From the NCBI RefSeq assembly GCF_004365915.1, contig NZ_SODI01000001.1, positions 2,542,001 through 2,606,000 on the forward strand: a stretch of 64,000 nucleotides of DNA, given 5' to 3'. The notes below the pieces were generated by a model that saw nothing but the letters and a program-made list of their open reading frames with translations, had not been told where the DNA came from and searched no databases. Numbering within the stretch: position 1 is the stretch's first letter; every line of letters starts with the position of its first letter. The DNA is from Cryobacterium psychrophilum (GTDB lineage: Bacteria > Actinomycetota > Actinomycetes > Actinomycetales > Microbacteriaceae). The position numbers and the translations under genes are program-made. Below are positions 37,107-51,947 of this stretch, in pieces.

Positions 37107-38513
37107 GTGCGAATTGTCCTGGTCTCCGTGCTCCTCCTGCTGAGCACTGCCCTCACTGGCTTCACGGTTCTCACCTATGACAACTTCCGGCCGAATCCGG
37201 ATTCGGCCGCGCTCATTGTATGCACGGGACTGTTGTGGCTTCTGTTCGTTCTTGCCCTGCTCGCGCTGCGCGGGGTCAGTGGGCGAGCCGTGGTGGTGCT
37301 TGTTCTCGTGGGCTCGGCTGCAATTGGCGGTGCCGCCATGGTGGGCCCGCCGAACACCAGCACCGATTCCGCCCGCTACGCCTGGGACGGCATCGTGCAG
37401 AACGCCGGCATCTCTCCGTACGCGTATCCGCCCACCGATGAACGACTGGACACGCTGCGCCCCGACTGGCTGTTCCAGGAGCCGGTCATAAACCAGCGCG
37501 GAGACGCCGTGTGCCCGGGGGAACGCATCCAGCGAGCACACAAGGATCAATCCGGTGAGCTGTTCTGCTCGGCGCTGAACCGCTCAAACGTTCCCACCAT
37601 CTATCCGCCAGCGAGCGAGATCTTCTTCGCGGGGGTGCGGGCCATCGCTGGGCCGACCGCGCAATACTGGCCGCTCCAGCTCACGGGGTTGTTGCTGAGC
37701 GTGGGCACGACGGTGATGCTGCTGCTCGGGATGACGCGGCGGGGCATTGATCTTCGCTGGGCGGCAATCTGGGCGTGGTGTCCGCTCGTGGCCACCGAAG
37801 CGGTCAATAACTCCCACGTTGACATGCTCGGCGTGGTGTTCACGCTCGCGGCCGCCTTCTTCGTCAGTTCCGGCCGCCACTGGAGGGGCGGAATAATGCT
37901 CGGCATCGCCATCGGCACCAAACTTATCCCGGTGATCGCTGCACCCGCCATGCTGCGTCACCGGGGGTGGAAGGTGATCATCGCCTCGATTGTCACCTTC
38001 GGGCTGCTGTACGTGCCCTATGTGCTCGCCACGGGTATTGGTGTGCTCGGCTATCTGCCCGGCTACCTCAGCGAGGAGGGCTACCAGGACGGCTCGCGGT
38101 TCGCCCTGGTCTCCCTTTTTGCGCCCGGTGAGGCGGCGATCGTCGTCGCCGGGGTGCTGCTCGTCGGGATCGCACTGACCGTGTTCTTCACCACCAACCA
38201 GGCGGAGCCGTGGGTGGGCCAGCTCGTCATGATCGGCAGCACGCTGCTCATTGTCAGCCCGCGCTACCCCTGGTATGCCCTGCTGATGCTGCCGTTCATC
38301 GCCCTGAGCGGTCGATGGGAGTGGCTCATGGTTCCGCTCGCGCTCAGCCTGCGCCTGCTGGAACCCATGCCGGAAGTGACCCAGGTGGCGATGGCGCTCG
38401 CCGCAATCGTGATCGTGGTTGTGTCCCTGCTCCGCGCCGGACCGGGTGCCACCGGGCGCTTCTTGCGCGCCCCGGGGGCCTGGTTGAACCGGCGCGCTTC
38501 GGCCAGGTCCTGA
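37107..38513 (+). CDS. GT87-like polyprenyl-P-dependent glycosyltransferase
   Basis: 468 residues from GTG 37107; AAGGA at 37095 lies about 8 bases before. Polytopic with about 11 helices; the first loop has TDSARYAWDGIVQNAGISPYAYPPTDERLD, with acidic residues typical of GT-C catalytic loops, and NVPTIYPPASEIFF near 173-186 is a GT87 (PIMT-type mannosyltransferase) hallmark. It probably transfers mannose from polyprenyl phosphate outside. The longer frame from 35685 is a shadow. Divergent from the cytochrome fusion across 120 bp. Confidence 0.8.
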   Translation: MRIVLVSVLLLLSTALTGFTVLTYDNFRPNPDSAALIVCTGLLWLLFVLALLALRGVSGRAVVVLVLVGSAAIGGAAMVGPPNTSTDSARYAWDGIVQNAGISPYAYPPTDERLDTLRPDWLFQEPVINQRGDAVCPGERIQRAHKDQSGELFCSALNRSNVPTIYPPASEIFFAGVRAIAGPTAQYWPLQLTGLLLSVGTTVMLLLGMTRRGIDLRWAAIWAWCPLVATEAVNNSHVDMLGVVFTLAAAFFVSSGRHWRGGIMLGIAIGTKLIPVIAAPAMLRHRGWKVIIASIVTFGLLYVPYVLATGIGVLGYLPGYLSEEGYQDGSRFALVSLFAPGEAAIVVAGVLLVGIALTVFFTTNQAEPWVGQLVMIGSTLLIVSPRYPWYALLMLPFIALSGRWEWLMVPLALSLRLLEPMPEVTQVAMALAAIVIVVVSLLRAGPGATGRFLRAPGAWLNRRASARS

Positions 38514-38578
38514 CCGACCGCTTCTGCCGCCTCTCCCACCACCGCGCCTGAGGCACCACCCCTCCGTCGGCGCACCGC

Positions 38579-38642
38579 CACCGCGCCCGAGTGGGGTGGC
38601 CGCTACGCCGAATCAGTAGTCCCCTCCGATTTCAGGGGCGGC
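38579..38642. repeat. 64-bp dyad repeat, copy A
   Basis: It begins CACCGCGCCCG (38579) and continues GGTGGCCGCTACGCCG, GTAG and CCCCTCCGATTTCAGGGGCGGC. It has about 80% identity to copy B at 45700-45764. Two internal stem-loops are seen: CTAC/GTAG and CCCCT/AGGGG. No gene is seen in 38514-38720. Confidence 0.7.
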
Positions 38643-38720
38643 CGCGAGCAGGATCGCGCGCTAGACGTACCCGGCCACGGCGTTGGTGATGCGGCCGCTC
38701 AGTGCGATGTCGCGCTCGTT

Positions 38721-40202
38721 TCACGCGCGTGGTTGCAGCGGCGACCCCAACTTCAGCGGCGATTTGCTCGCCAGGCGGATGGGCGTTCGGGTGGGGTCGG
38801 CCGCCGGTGGTGGGATCAGCCAGTACTCGGTGCCGGTGCGGGTGATCTCCCATAGGTCGTTGTGCAGGCGGAGGTGATCGCGGGCGCAGAGCAGGATGCC
38901 ATCCTCAAGGTTGGTCAGGCCGCCGTCGGCGTTCCAGTCGTGCAGGTGATGCGCTTCGGAGTAGCTCGGTGGTCGGTGGCAGTCGGGCCACCTGCAGCCG
39001 CCGTCGCGGAGCGCCAGTGCCGCGCGTTGCGCCCGCGTGAAGAGCCGCTGTTCGCGTCCGACGTCGAGCACCGTGCCGTCTCGACTGAACAACACGGGAG
39101 TGAAGCCGGAATTGCACACCACTCGGTCGATCGTGGCCGACGGGGCCGCGTCCGGGGATCCTTCGATGAACCCGTTTCCCCAAGCCAGCGGGCCCGGAGC
39201 AGGCACTGCGGCCGTGGGTTCCGGTGCCGGCGCCTCGGTGACGACGAGTTTGACGGAGGGGCGGATGCGGCCGAACAGTGTGCCGGGGTCGGCGGCCGCG
39301 GCGACCTTGATCACCTCGATCAGAGCCTCCGCGGCGATCTGCTCCGTTGACCGCGGGTCGGCGATGATGCGCTGGGCCCGCTCCTTCTCACCCTTCTCCA
39401 CAAACCGCGGCCCACCTTGGCGCGGGCCGGTGATCTGCAACAGAAAGTCCTTGAAATACGACCCGTTCTCCGGATCCAGTTCGAAGCTCCCGTGCAGCAT
39501 CCCGTCGGGCTTGTCCCAGACCCGGAGGTATTGACGGGCTCGCATGGCGTCGGCGCGGGAGGCGATGCCAGCGGCATCAATGGAGTCCCGGCACTGCCGC
39601 GCCACCTTCGCCGCCTGGTCCGCGTTCACGGTGCGGCACTCGGCGATCAGGGCGACGACCGCGTCGGCGAGCATCTCATCGGTCACCCCGATCGCCGGTT
39701 CACCGAGGCCCCGGCGGATGGCCGTGGCGGCGTCGGTGCTGAGGGTTCCGTCGGTGACGGCGGTGCCGAGCGGGGCAAACCAGGGCACGTGCACGTCCAC
39801 CGGCGGCGCCTCCGGGAGCTCCCGGGCCATTAAGTCCGCTTGTTCCTGTCGGTTCCGGGCGATTTCGGCTTGCGTGGCCATGGTGCCGGCCTCGATCAGG
39901 CGGCGGGCATCGGCTTTGGTGCTGCCGCCGCCACCGCCCAAGGCCTGCACGTAGTCCTCTGCGCTGGCGTAGCCCTTCTTGCGCGCGAGACCCTCGCGGC
40001 CGAGGGTCCAGTCGGAGCGGGAGGCGACGTTCGCCGCCGACAGTGCGACGTACTTGGCGACCTCGCGAGCGAGCTGCGCGATGGCCCGGTGGGTGTTCTC
40101 CGACTCGTCGTCGGACAACTCCGCGAAAGACGCCGCGGATATACCTGACCGGGCCAGCGACCCGGTCAGATCAACGAAAACACCGTCAATGGTGGTTGTC
40201 AT
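38721..40202 (-). CDS. DUF222/13E12-type protein with HNH domain
   Basis: 493 residues. N-terminal DUF222 (helical, about 30-330) and a C-terminal HNH nuclease domain (about 403-447: CRWPDCHRPP, AHHLHDWNADGGLTNLEDGILLC, RDHLRLH) with a Cys4 zinc cluster. These proteins are abundant in actinobacteria, often as variable copies. The HNH is intact. It may be a selfish or DNA-exchange factor; function is not established. The start at 40202 gives MTTTIDGVFVDLTG, with no alternative that is better. Confidence 0.88.
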   Translation of the reverse strand: MTTTIDGVFVDLTGSLARSGISAASFAELSDDESENTHRAIAQLAREVAKYVALSAANVASRSDWTLGREGLARKKGYASAEDYVQALGGGGGSTKADARRLIEAGTMATQAEIARNRQEQADLMARELPEAPPVDVHVPWFAPLGTAVTDGTLSTDAATAIRRGLGEPAIGVTDEMLADAVVALIAECRTVNADQAAKVARQCRDSIDAAGIASRADAMRARQYLRVWDKPDGMLHGSFELDPENGSYFKDFLLQITGPRQGGPRFVEKGEKERAQRIIADPRSTEQIAAEALIEVIKVAAAADPGTLFGRIRPSVKLVVTEAPAPEPTAAVPAPGPLAWGNGFIEGSPDAAPSATIDRVVCNSGFTPVLFSRDGTVLDVGREQRLFTRAQRAALALRDGGCRWPDCHRPPSYSEAHHLHDWNADGGLTNLEDGILLCARDHLRLHNDLWEITRTGTEYWLIPPPAADPTRTPIRLASKSPLKLGSPLQPRA

Positions 40203-40349
40203 GAAACAAGTGTGACAGCACCCACCGACACTGAGCCGACGGCCGATCAGGGCCCTCGCCTCGTCATCGCCAGTGAAGCACCCGGGCGCCCGGACCTCAT
40301 GTCGGCATCCGGGTCAGGGCTAAAGTACCGACGTCATGTCCGGGGAGAT

Positions 40350-41936
40350 CTAGCGAACGTACCGCAGCACGTTGACGCCGGTCAGGTGCCATTCCTGATC
40401 CACGTGCAGGCCGAGCGCGGCGAGCTTCGCGGTGACGCTGGGGCGCCAGTCCTGTTTGTCGCTCGTGACGAGCCACACTTCGTCCTTGCCGTCGAAACGG
40501 TCTGTCACCTGGGCCAGGGAGTACTGGTCCGCCCACAGCGTGCCGGCCTCGGCCCCAGCTGTCTTGAGGTTCACGTCCACGAGTCCCTTGAACGCGTCCG
40601 GGTACGAAAGCGCGATAAGGCGTGTGGTCGCCGCCGGGTGGTGTCGCACCGGGCCGTAAATAATGGCGCCGGTGGCCGGGTGAGTCCCGCGCGAGGTCGC
40701 CACCAGGGTAGCGACCTCGCTCCACGATGATTCCTGCTTGGCCTCGGGCAGCCGCTGGGCAACGTATTGGGGTGCGGCGAGGGCCACGAGCACCGCGAGG
40801 GCGAGAACGTGCAGCCACGTACGGCGAAGGGCGCCGAGCGCCACGCCCATGAGCAGGGCCACGGCGGGCGCACCGAACGTGAGGTAGCGGGGGGAGTAGA
40901 GGGGTGAGGCCAGCAGGGAGGCCACGATGAGACCCACGGTCGGAACGACGATCCACGGCACCGCGATGGCCAGCAGGCTCGGCGTCGATGACACGGGCCG
41001 CGCGCGCGCGCGGGTGCGCCGAGCGGCGCGAACGAGCAGAGCCACGCCCGCGATCACGAGGCTCCACCCGGCCACGGCGAACGCCGGGTTCAGGGCAAAC
41101 CACTGCCACACGACAACGTCGATCAGCGTCTGGCTGCCGATCGGGGGAATCCAGCTCACCTGCTTGCTCTGTGAGGAGACGGCCAGGGCGAAGGGTAGGA
41201 GCAGCGCGCCAGCGCCAACGGATGCCCCGAACCAGCCGAGCAGGCCGACGCGGGTGGTGCGCCGCAGCGGCGTCGTCCCGTCGGAGCGGCGCTGGGCAAG
41301 CCCTGTCCACACCGCGGTCGCGCCGTGTGCCACCACGAGAAGTGCAAGGTAGAGGAAGACCCCGGTGCTGACGACCGCGAGGGCCCAGTAGAGCGCCCAC
41401 CAGCGAGCACGCACCGCTCGGGGCGCGGCGCCGCGGCGCCACGCGGCGAGGAAGACGAGGGTGAGCAGAACGGCAAAGGTCGTGCCGAGGGCGAAAGACC
41501 GACCCTCCTCACCAGCCCACGTGACGCGGGGCAGCACGCTGAAGGCGAGCCCGGCGAGGATGGCCGTGCGACGGGAGGTGAAGGAACCCGCGAGCCACAC
41601 GGTCAGTGCGGCGGCGAGGCCGGTGAAGATCGCGGAGGGAAGCCGCAGGGTGAAGGGGGAATAGGGCACGAGGTCGAACCACACGTGCATCGCCGCGTAG
41701 TAGACGCCGTGTACGAGGTCGACGCTGCTCAGCATTCGAAGCAGCTCGGGCCAGCTCCGGGTCGCCGAGGTGATCGTGGCGGCCTCATCGAACCAGATCG
41801 AGGGCACCCAGGAGAATGACATGGAGAGGATGAGGGCGATTGCGCCCACGACGGCTGCATCCCTCATGCGCGCTCCGCGGAACCGGCGTGCGGTCAACGC
41901 ACGCAGAGTCCGGGCGGTCTCGAGGGATGCCGTCAT
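40350..41936 (-). CDS. GT-C type membrane glycosyltransferase (mannosyltransferase-like)
   Basis: 528 residues from ATG 41936; AAGGA lies 8 bases upstream, and the frame to 41972 is excluded. About 11-12 helices; the first loop SWVPSIWFDEAATITSATRSWPELLRML contains FDE, the acidic pair of ArnT/PMT-type GT-C enzymes. Ends with a soluble region (about 380-528). It probably uses a polyprenyl-phosphate sugar donor. The donor and acceptor are not known; the protein recalls PF13231-type enzymes in which the catalytic Asp is in the first loop. Confidence 0.82.
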   Translation of the reverse strand: MTASLETARTLRALTARRFRGARMRDAAVVGAIALILSMSFSWVPSIWFDEAATITSATRSWPELLRMLSSVDLVHGVYYAAMHVWFDLVPYSPFTLRLPSAIFTGLAAALTVWLAGSFTSRRTAILAGLAFSVLPRVTWAGEEGRSFALGTTFAVLLTLVFLAAWRRGAAPRAVRARWWALYWALAVVSTGVFLYLALLVVAHGATAVWTGLAQRRSDGTTPLRRTTRVGLLGWFGASVGAGALLLPFALAVSSQSKQVSWIPPIGSQTLIDVVVWQWFALNPAFAVAGWSLVIAGVALLVRAARRTRARARPVSSTPSLLAIAVPWIVVPTVGLIVASLLASPLYSPRYLTFGAPAVALLMGVALGALRRTWLHVLALAVLVALAAPQYVAQRLPEAKQESSWSEVATLVATSRGTHPATGAIIYGPVRHHPAATTRLIALSYPDAFKGLVDVNLKTAGAEAGTLWADQYSLAQVTDRFDGKDEVWLVTSDKQDWRPSVTAKLAALGLHVDQEWHLTGVNVLRYVR

Positions 41937-42032
41937 GGTCTGGGTCCTTGCTGTGTTTGCGAGGTTGTGCACCCACGAGAATAGCCCGACGCAGCTGACA
42001 TCTGGCCGGGCGCCGGGCGCCGGGCGTGAAAG

Positions 42033-42064
42033 AGGGGGCCCGTCGCGGTGTGCGACGGGTCCCC
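42033..42064 (-). terminator. Terminator after the lipoprotein gene
   Basis: Read on the minus strand, GGGACCCGTCGC, a 5-nt loop and GCGACGGGCCCC form a stem of 12 bp (one G-T pair), followed by CTCTTT. It lies 15 bp past the lipoprotein stop. Confidence 0.75.
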
Positions 42065-42078
42065 TTCGGGTGATCGGG

Positions 42079-42765
42079 TTATTTCGTGGCGACGGTGATG
42101 GTGGCGATGCCGACGAGGAGCTGGTCGGCGACGGCGTCGGTGTTGAAGGTGGAGTTCAGCAGGCCGGCGGCTTCGGAGGAGATGTGAACGGTGGTGCCGG
42201 TGAGGATGGCGTTGTCGCCGTCCATCTGGAGGGGCTTGAGGGTTCCGCCGTAGAGGTTGAAGAGAAGAACCTGGGTGGCGGCGGATTCGCCGTTGACGCT
42301 CACGTCGCCGAAGAGCTCCGAGGTTCCCGGGTCGATGGTGAAGTTGGTCAGTTCGACAACCGTGTCGCCGGCGGTCAGCGAGAAGCCGGAGCCCTCGTGC
42401 TCCAGTGAGCCCTGGACGTAGGGACGAACGGTGCCGTTCGGGTCGTAGTAGTCAACGTTTCCGCCGGTGATGGGGAAGTGCAGGCTTCCCTCTTCGAGCG
42501 TCGCGGTGCCCACGGTGCCCGGGTTCAGGCCCAGGGTGCCAAGAGCGGCAGCGAAGTCAGCGTCGAGCAGAACCGCGGTGTCCACACCGGAGAGGCTGGG
42601 GATCGAGGCGAGGGGTGCTTCGGCGGTCGGGGCGCTGGACGAGCTCGAGCCGGAACCTGAACCGGACTCGGCGGCGGTTGTGGTTCCCGTGGAGCAGGCG
42701 GCGAGACCGGCAACGAGAATTCCAGCGGAAGCGAGGCTGATGAGGGTCTTGGAAAAAGTACGCAT
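42079..42765 (-). CDS. Lipoprotein, possible HtaA-like fold
   Basis: 228 residues from ATG 42765. Signal MRTFSKTLISLASAGILVAGLAAC with lipobox Cys24, then a Ser/Gly linker (28-45). The mature part has SLHFPITGGNVDYY and ELTNFTIDPGTSELFGDVSVNGE, patterns I have seen in proteins annotated as HtaA-like/PEP-CTERM-type, but I cannot confirm. No enzyme motif. Followed by a strong terminator. GGAAC at 42854 and GTTCC at 42865 form a small dyad upstream that could be an operator. Confidence 0.65.
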   Translation of the reverse strand: MRTFSKTLISLASAGILVAGLAACSTGTTTAAESGSGSGSSSSSAPTAEAPLASIPSLSGVDTAVLLDADFAAALGTLGLNPGTVGTATLEEGSLHFPITGGNVDYYDPNGTVRPYVQGSLEHEGSGFSLTAGDTVVELTNFTIDPGTSELFGDVSVNGESAATQVLLFNLYGGTLKPLQMDGDNAILTGTTVHISSEAAGLLNSTFNTDAVADQLLVGIATITVATK

Positions 42766-43016
42766 GACGGGGGTGTCCTTGTCTGAGTGGCTGTGATTGT
42801 TTGGGATGGTGATGAGCTCTGCATGGTGTTCGGACTCATCCCCGAAAAGGTTTGGAACAAGTTCGTTCCGTCGCCATTCCGCCACCAAACACAGCAAACA
42901 CTCAGCCACAAACCCCGCAACCACGCGGAACTGCCACCCTGCCCGCGTGGCCCGGGCGCACGCATCCGCTCGAGCCGCCGGAGGGCAGGTGGCGGTTCGA
43001 GCAGGGAGGTGAGCGC

Positions 43017-43463
43017 CTAGAAGTGGCGGAAGCGATCGGGAGCGAGCTCCCAGGGATCCTTGCCGAGCAGCTCGGCAATTCCGCGAAATACGCAGGTCTC
43101 GATGATCATGCGCTGGTGCAGCTCGTCGTTGTAGTGCAAGCGGGAGAGCCGCTGAATGGGCAGGCGATAAAAAACCACCCGGCGAGATGCGGGGGAGACC
43201 TTCCAGCGTTCGACGCCCACGTCAGCGACCACGGAGTGTGGGCCGGCGGCGGTTTCAAAGACGGCCCCGGCGAGTTCGTCCGGCCATACGCCCCGCAGGT
43301 ATTCCACCGTTGACGCCACCGTCATGTCGAATAGATCGATGCGCGTGCGCAACGGGGGCAGAAAGGGTCCGGTCGCCGAGCTGCGCACACCGCGTCCGTG
43401 ACGGTCGCGACCGCGACCGCGAACCGTGGGTTCAGGGATGGCGGAACGGCGGGATCTGGACAT
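43017..43463 (-). CDS. Zincin-like metallopeptidase family protein without HExxH
   Basis: 148 residues. The C-terminal half (about 46-148) shows the pattern of the zincin_1/Rv3259-type family next to DUF3499 (VVFYRLPI, then APDRF). The expected HExxHxxG helix is replaced by IIETCVFRGIAELLG (about 120-134), so zinc binding and catalysis should be lost. N-terminal 30 residues are Arg/Gly-rich. AGGA 7 bases before the ATG supports the start. Divergent from DUF3499, a pairing seen in other actinobacteria. Confidence 0.75.
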   Translation of the reverse strand: MSRSRRSAIPEPTVRGRGRDRHGRGVRSSATGPFLPPLRTRIDLFDMTVASTVEYLRGVWPDELAGAVFETAAGPHSVVADVGVERWKVSPASRRVVFYRLPIQRLSRLHYNDELHQRMIIETCVFRGIAELLGKDPWELAPDRFRHF

Positions 43464-43634
43464 GCGCCCATCCTACTTCTGCCACCGCAGAGCATCCCTG
43501 AAGTTCCATTGAAAAGACGGACACGCACGAATTTCTTTTCTCGTCGGAAAAAAGTACGGCCAGGGTGGGTGCCGATATTCCCAGATGAGGGGGCGCGGCC
43601 GTGATCTACCCCTGGACGCCGCTAGCCTGAAGGT

Positions 43635-43868
43635 ATGTCTAATCGGCCGTGCTCTCGAATCGCCTGCGGCAAACCCTCCGTAGCCACGCTGACCTTTGAC
43701 TATGCCGATTCGATGGCGGTTCTCGGCCCGCTGGCGATCGAGCACGACCCGCACAGCTTCGACCTGTGTGACCGTCACTCCGCACGAACGACCGCGCCCC
43801 AGGGCTGGCAGCTCGTGCGCCATCGCGTCTTCACCGACCAGGCTGGCGCGGCAGGTTCCGCGACCTGA
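43635..43868 (+). CDS. DUF3499 small protein
   Basis: 77 residues, with MSNRPCSRIACGKPSVATLTFDYADSMAVLGPLA at the N-terminus. C6, C11, C45 and H48 look like a small metal site (zinc ribbon-like). Known as a conserved actinobacterial protein beside the metallopeptidase and manB genes (M. tuberculosis Rv3258c). No manB follows here. Confidence 0.85.
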   Translation: MSNRPCSRIACGKPSVATLTFDYADSMAVLGPLAIEHDPHSFDLCDRHSARTTAPQGWQLVRHRVFTDQAGAAGSAT

Positions 43869-44197
43869 CCGTCCCACAACTGCCTCGCCTCTGGGGCAGC
43901 TTCGGAGGACGCGCGCGCCGCTGGACGGTGACGCTGTGCAGCGCGTCGACGAGTCTCGTCGGGGTGCCGCATTCGTCGCCGTCGCCGTCGCCGTCGTGAT
44001 GTTCGGGGCCGCCCGCCGCGCACCCGCGGCCCCGGCGTGGTTCAGGCTCCCGCTCCCGAGCTGGCCCTCGTGTAAAACGCTGGGAGCGCGGGTTCAAGCG
44101 GATGCCCGTGGCCGGAACCCAGCCCCTCGCATCCGCTCATGCCGACAATCTGCGTCATGTTCCGTCACCAGCCGGAAGAGACTGGCAGGATAGGGCC
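43869..44197. other. Intergenic region before sahH
   Basis: No convincing gene is seen. An open frame contains a hydrophobic [20 protein letters not shown] stretch, but it lies over a GTCGCC simple-repeat run (about 43974-43999) and lacks a ribosome site. The sahH promoter must be here; AGGA at about 44187 is its ribosome site. Confidence 0.4.
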
Positions 44198-45685
<1,488 letters not shown>

Positions 45686-45714
45686 CGGGTGCGGGCCGGC
45701 ACCGCGCCCGTTTT
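45686..45714 (+). terminator. sahH terminator
   Basis: CGGGTGCGG (45686-45694) and CCGCGCCCG (45702-45710) form a 9-bp stem with one G-T pair, followed by TTTT. It begins at the sahH stop codon and overlaps the left part of repeat copy B. Confidence 0.8.
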
Positions 45715-45764
45715 CGGTGGGCGCTACGCCGGTTACCGTAGCGGCTCCCGATTTCGGGGGCGGC
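45700..45764. repeat. 64-bp dyad repeat, copy B
   Basis: Matches 38579-38642: CACCGCGCCCG, then GGTGG, GCGCTACGCCG, GTAGCG and CTCCCGATTTCGGGGGCGGC. Stem-loops: CGCTAC/GTAGCG and CCCGA/TCGGG. Copy differences are partly in paired bases, as expected if the stems matter. Confidence 0.7.
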
Positions 45765-46405
45765 GACGGATGCCCGGGGCGTTTGGGGCGGCGGCGCGCC
45801 CGGGATGTGGGTAAATGGGTGTGGATTTGCGGCGTGTGGGGAATGGCCGTAATGTCTTCTAAGTCACCCCACAGGTGCGGAAAGCTGCTTAGCTTTTCGG
45901 CCTCATGCGGGACCATCTCGACGCCGTGAAGACAGCCGTTGTTCATCTTGTATGAATGTTGTCTCGTGGTTTAGAATTGTAAGTCTTCCATCTCGCTGGT
46001 TTCCTGGTCTGAGTCGTGGGTTTTGTGGTGTGCTTCGGCGGCCTGGAACGTGCGTTTCGCTCGACTTGACAGCGGCGAGCAGGGTGGCTAAGTTAGACAA
46101 GTTGCCTCAGCGAGATAGCCCATTAGGGTTCGAAGCTGGGTGCGTCCGATCCTTGAGAACTCAACAGCGTGCACAATGTCAAATGCCAAAAACCTCGTGG
46201 TTGTTGTATCCGTTTCTAGCGGGTGCGCAGCTAAGAGATTCCTTTGGAATAACAATTGAAGTCGTGGTTAATGACCACGCAAAATAACAAAAGCAAGTCA
46301 GTAATGATTTGTTCTTGCTAGTTTCAAACTTGCAGTTTCTTCGCCTATTCCGGCGGGTTTCTGCACTAGATGGGCACCTGGTTTCGACTGGGGAGCTATT
46401 CAACA
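45765..46405 (+). other. rRNA leader and upstream region
   Basis: No gene; AT-rich compared with surrounding DNA. It contains the rRNA promoter (46066-46094), a CTTGAGAACTCAACAG box (46153-46168) that is echoed in the 16S-23S spacer, and a CGTGGT/ACCACG hairpin (46262-46279). The leader probably holds the RNase III stem and anti-termination signals. Confidence 0.55.
46066..46094 (+). promoter_or_regulatory. rRNA operon promoter
   Basis: TTGACA (46066-46071), 17-bp spacer and TAAGTT (46089-46094): consensus -35 and one close -10. It is about 312 bp upstream of the 16S gene, typical of rRNA leaders. Confidence 0.75.
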
Positions 46406-51545
<5,140 letters not shown>

Positions 51546-51684
51546 ACTCAGTTTGAAGAAGCTGCTTTAGCGTCCACTATGTGGTTCTCGATGTACGGTC
51601 GAGAACAACACCCCACGGTGTCTAATAAACATTGCAGGGGTCTATAACTAAAAAATATAGGTTCGAAACACGCATCACCAAGTG

Positions 51685-51802
51685 TTTCGGCGGCTATAGC
51701 AAGAGGGAAACGCCCGGTCACATTCCGAACCCGGAAGCTAAGACTCTTTGCGCCGATGGTACTGCAGGGGGGACCCTGTGGGAGAGTAGGACACCGCCGG
51801 AC
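51685..51802 (+). rRNA. 5S ribosomal RNA
   Basis: 118 nt. Starts GTTTCGGCGGC and ends GCCGGACTT, which pair as helix I. The internal CGCCCGGTCACATTCCGAACCCGGAAGCTAAG motif is conserved. It lies 140 bp past the 23S end. Confidence 0.95.
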
Positions 51803-51821
51803 TTAACTTAGCAACACCATC

Positions 51822-51852
51822 AATGGCCACCCCACGCGGGGTGGCCATTTTT
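51822..51852 (+). terminator. rRNA operon terminator
   Basis: AATGGCCACCCC and GGGGTGGCCATT form a 12-bp stem with a 4-nt loop, followed by TTT. It ends the rRNA transcript 20 bp after 5S. Confidence 0.9.
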
Positions 51853-51947
51853 GCGTTAACCCCTCATACCGCCAGGGGCCAGGTCTCGGCAGACCCGACC
51901 AGCGGAAGAGTCGCTGCGAGGCTGGCTTGGGGTGAGGGAGACGGAGC

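Noticed and set aside
43936..44140. Small hydrophobic ORF after DUF3499
   Set aside because: It depends on a GTCGCC simple repeat and a GTG without a ribosome site; conservation would be needed.
43900..44197. SAH riboswitch upstream of sahH
   Set aside because: I looked for the conserved core of the SAH riboswitch and did not find it. A covariance-model search would be decisive.
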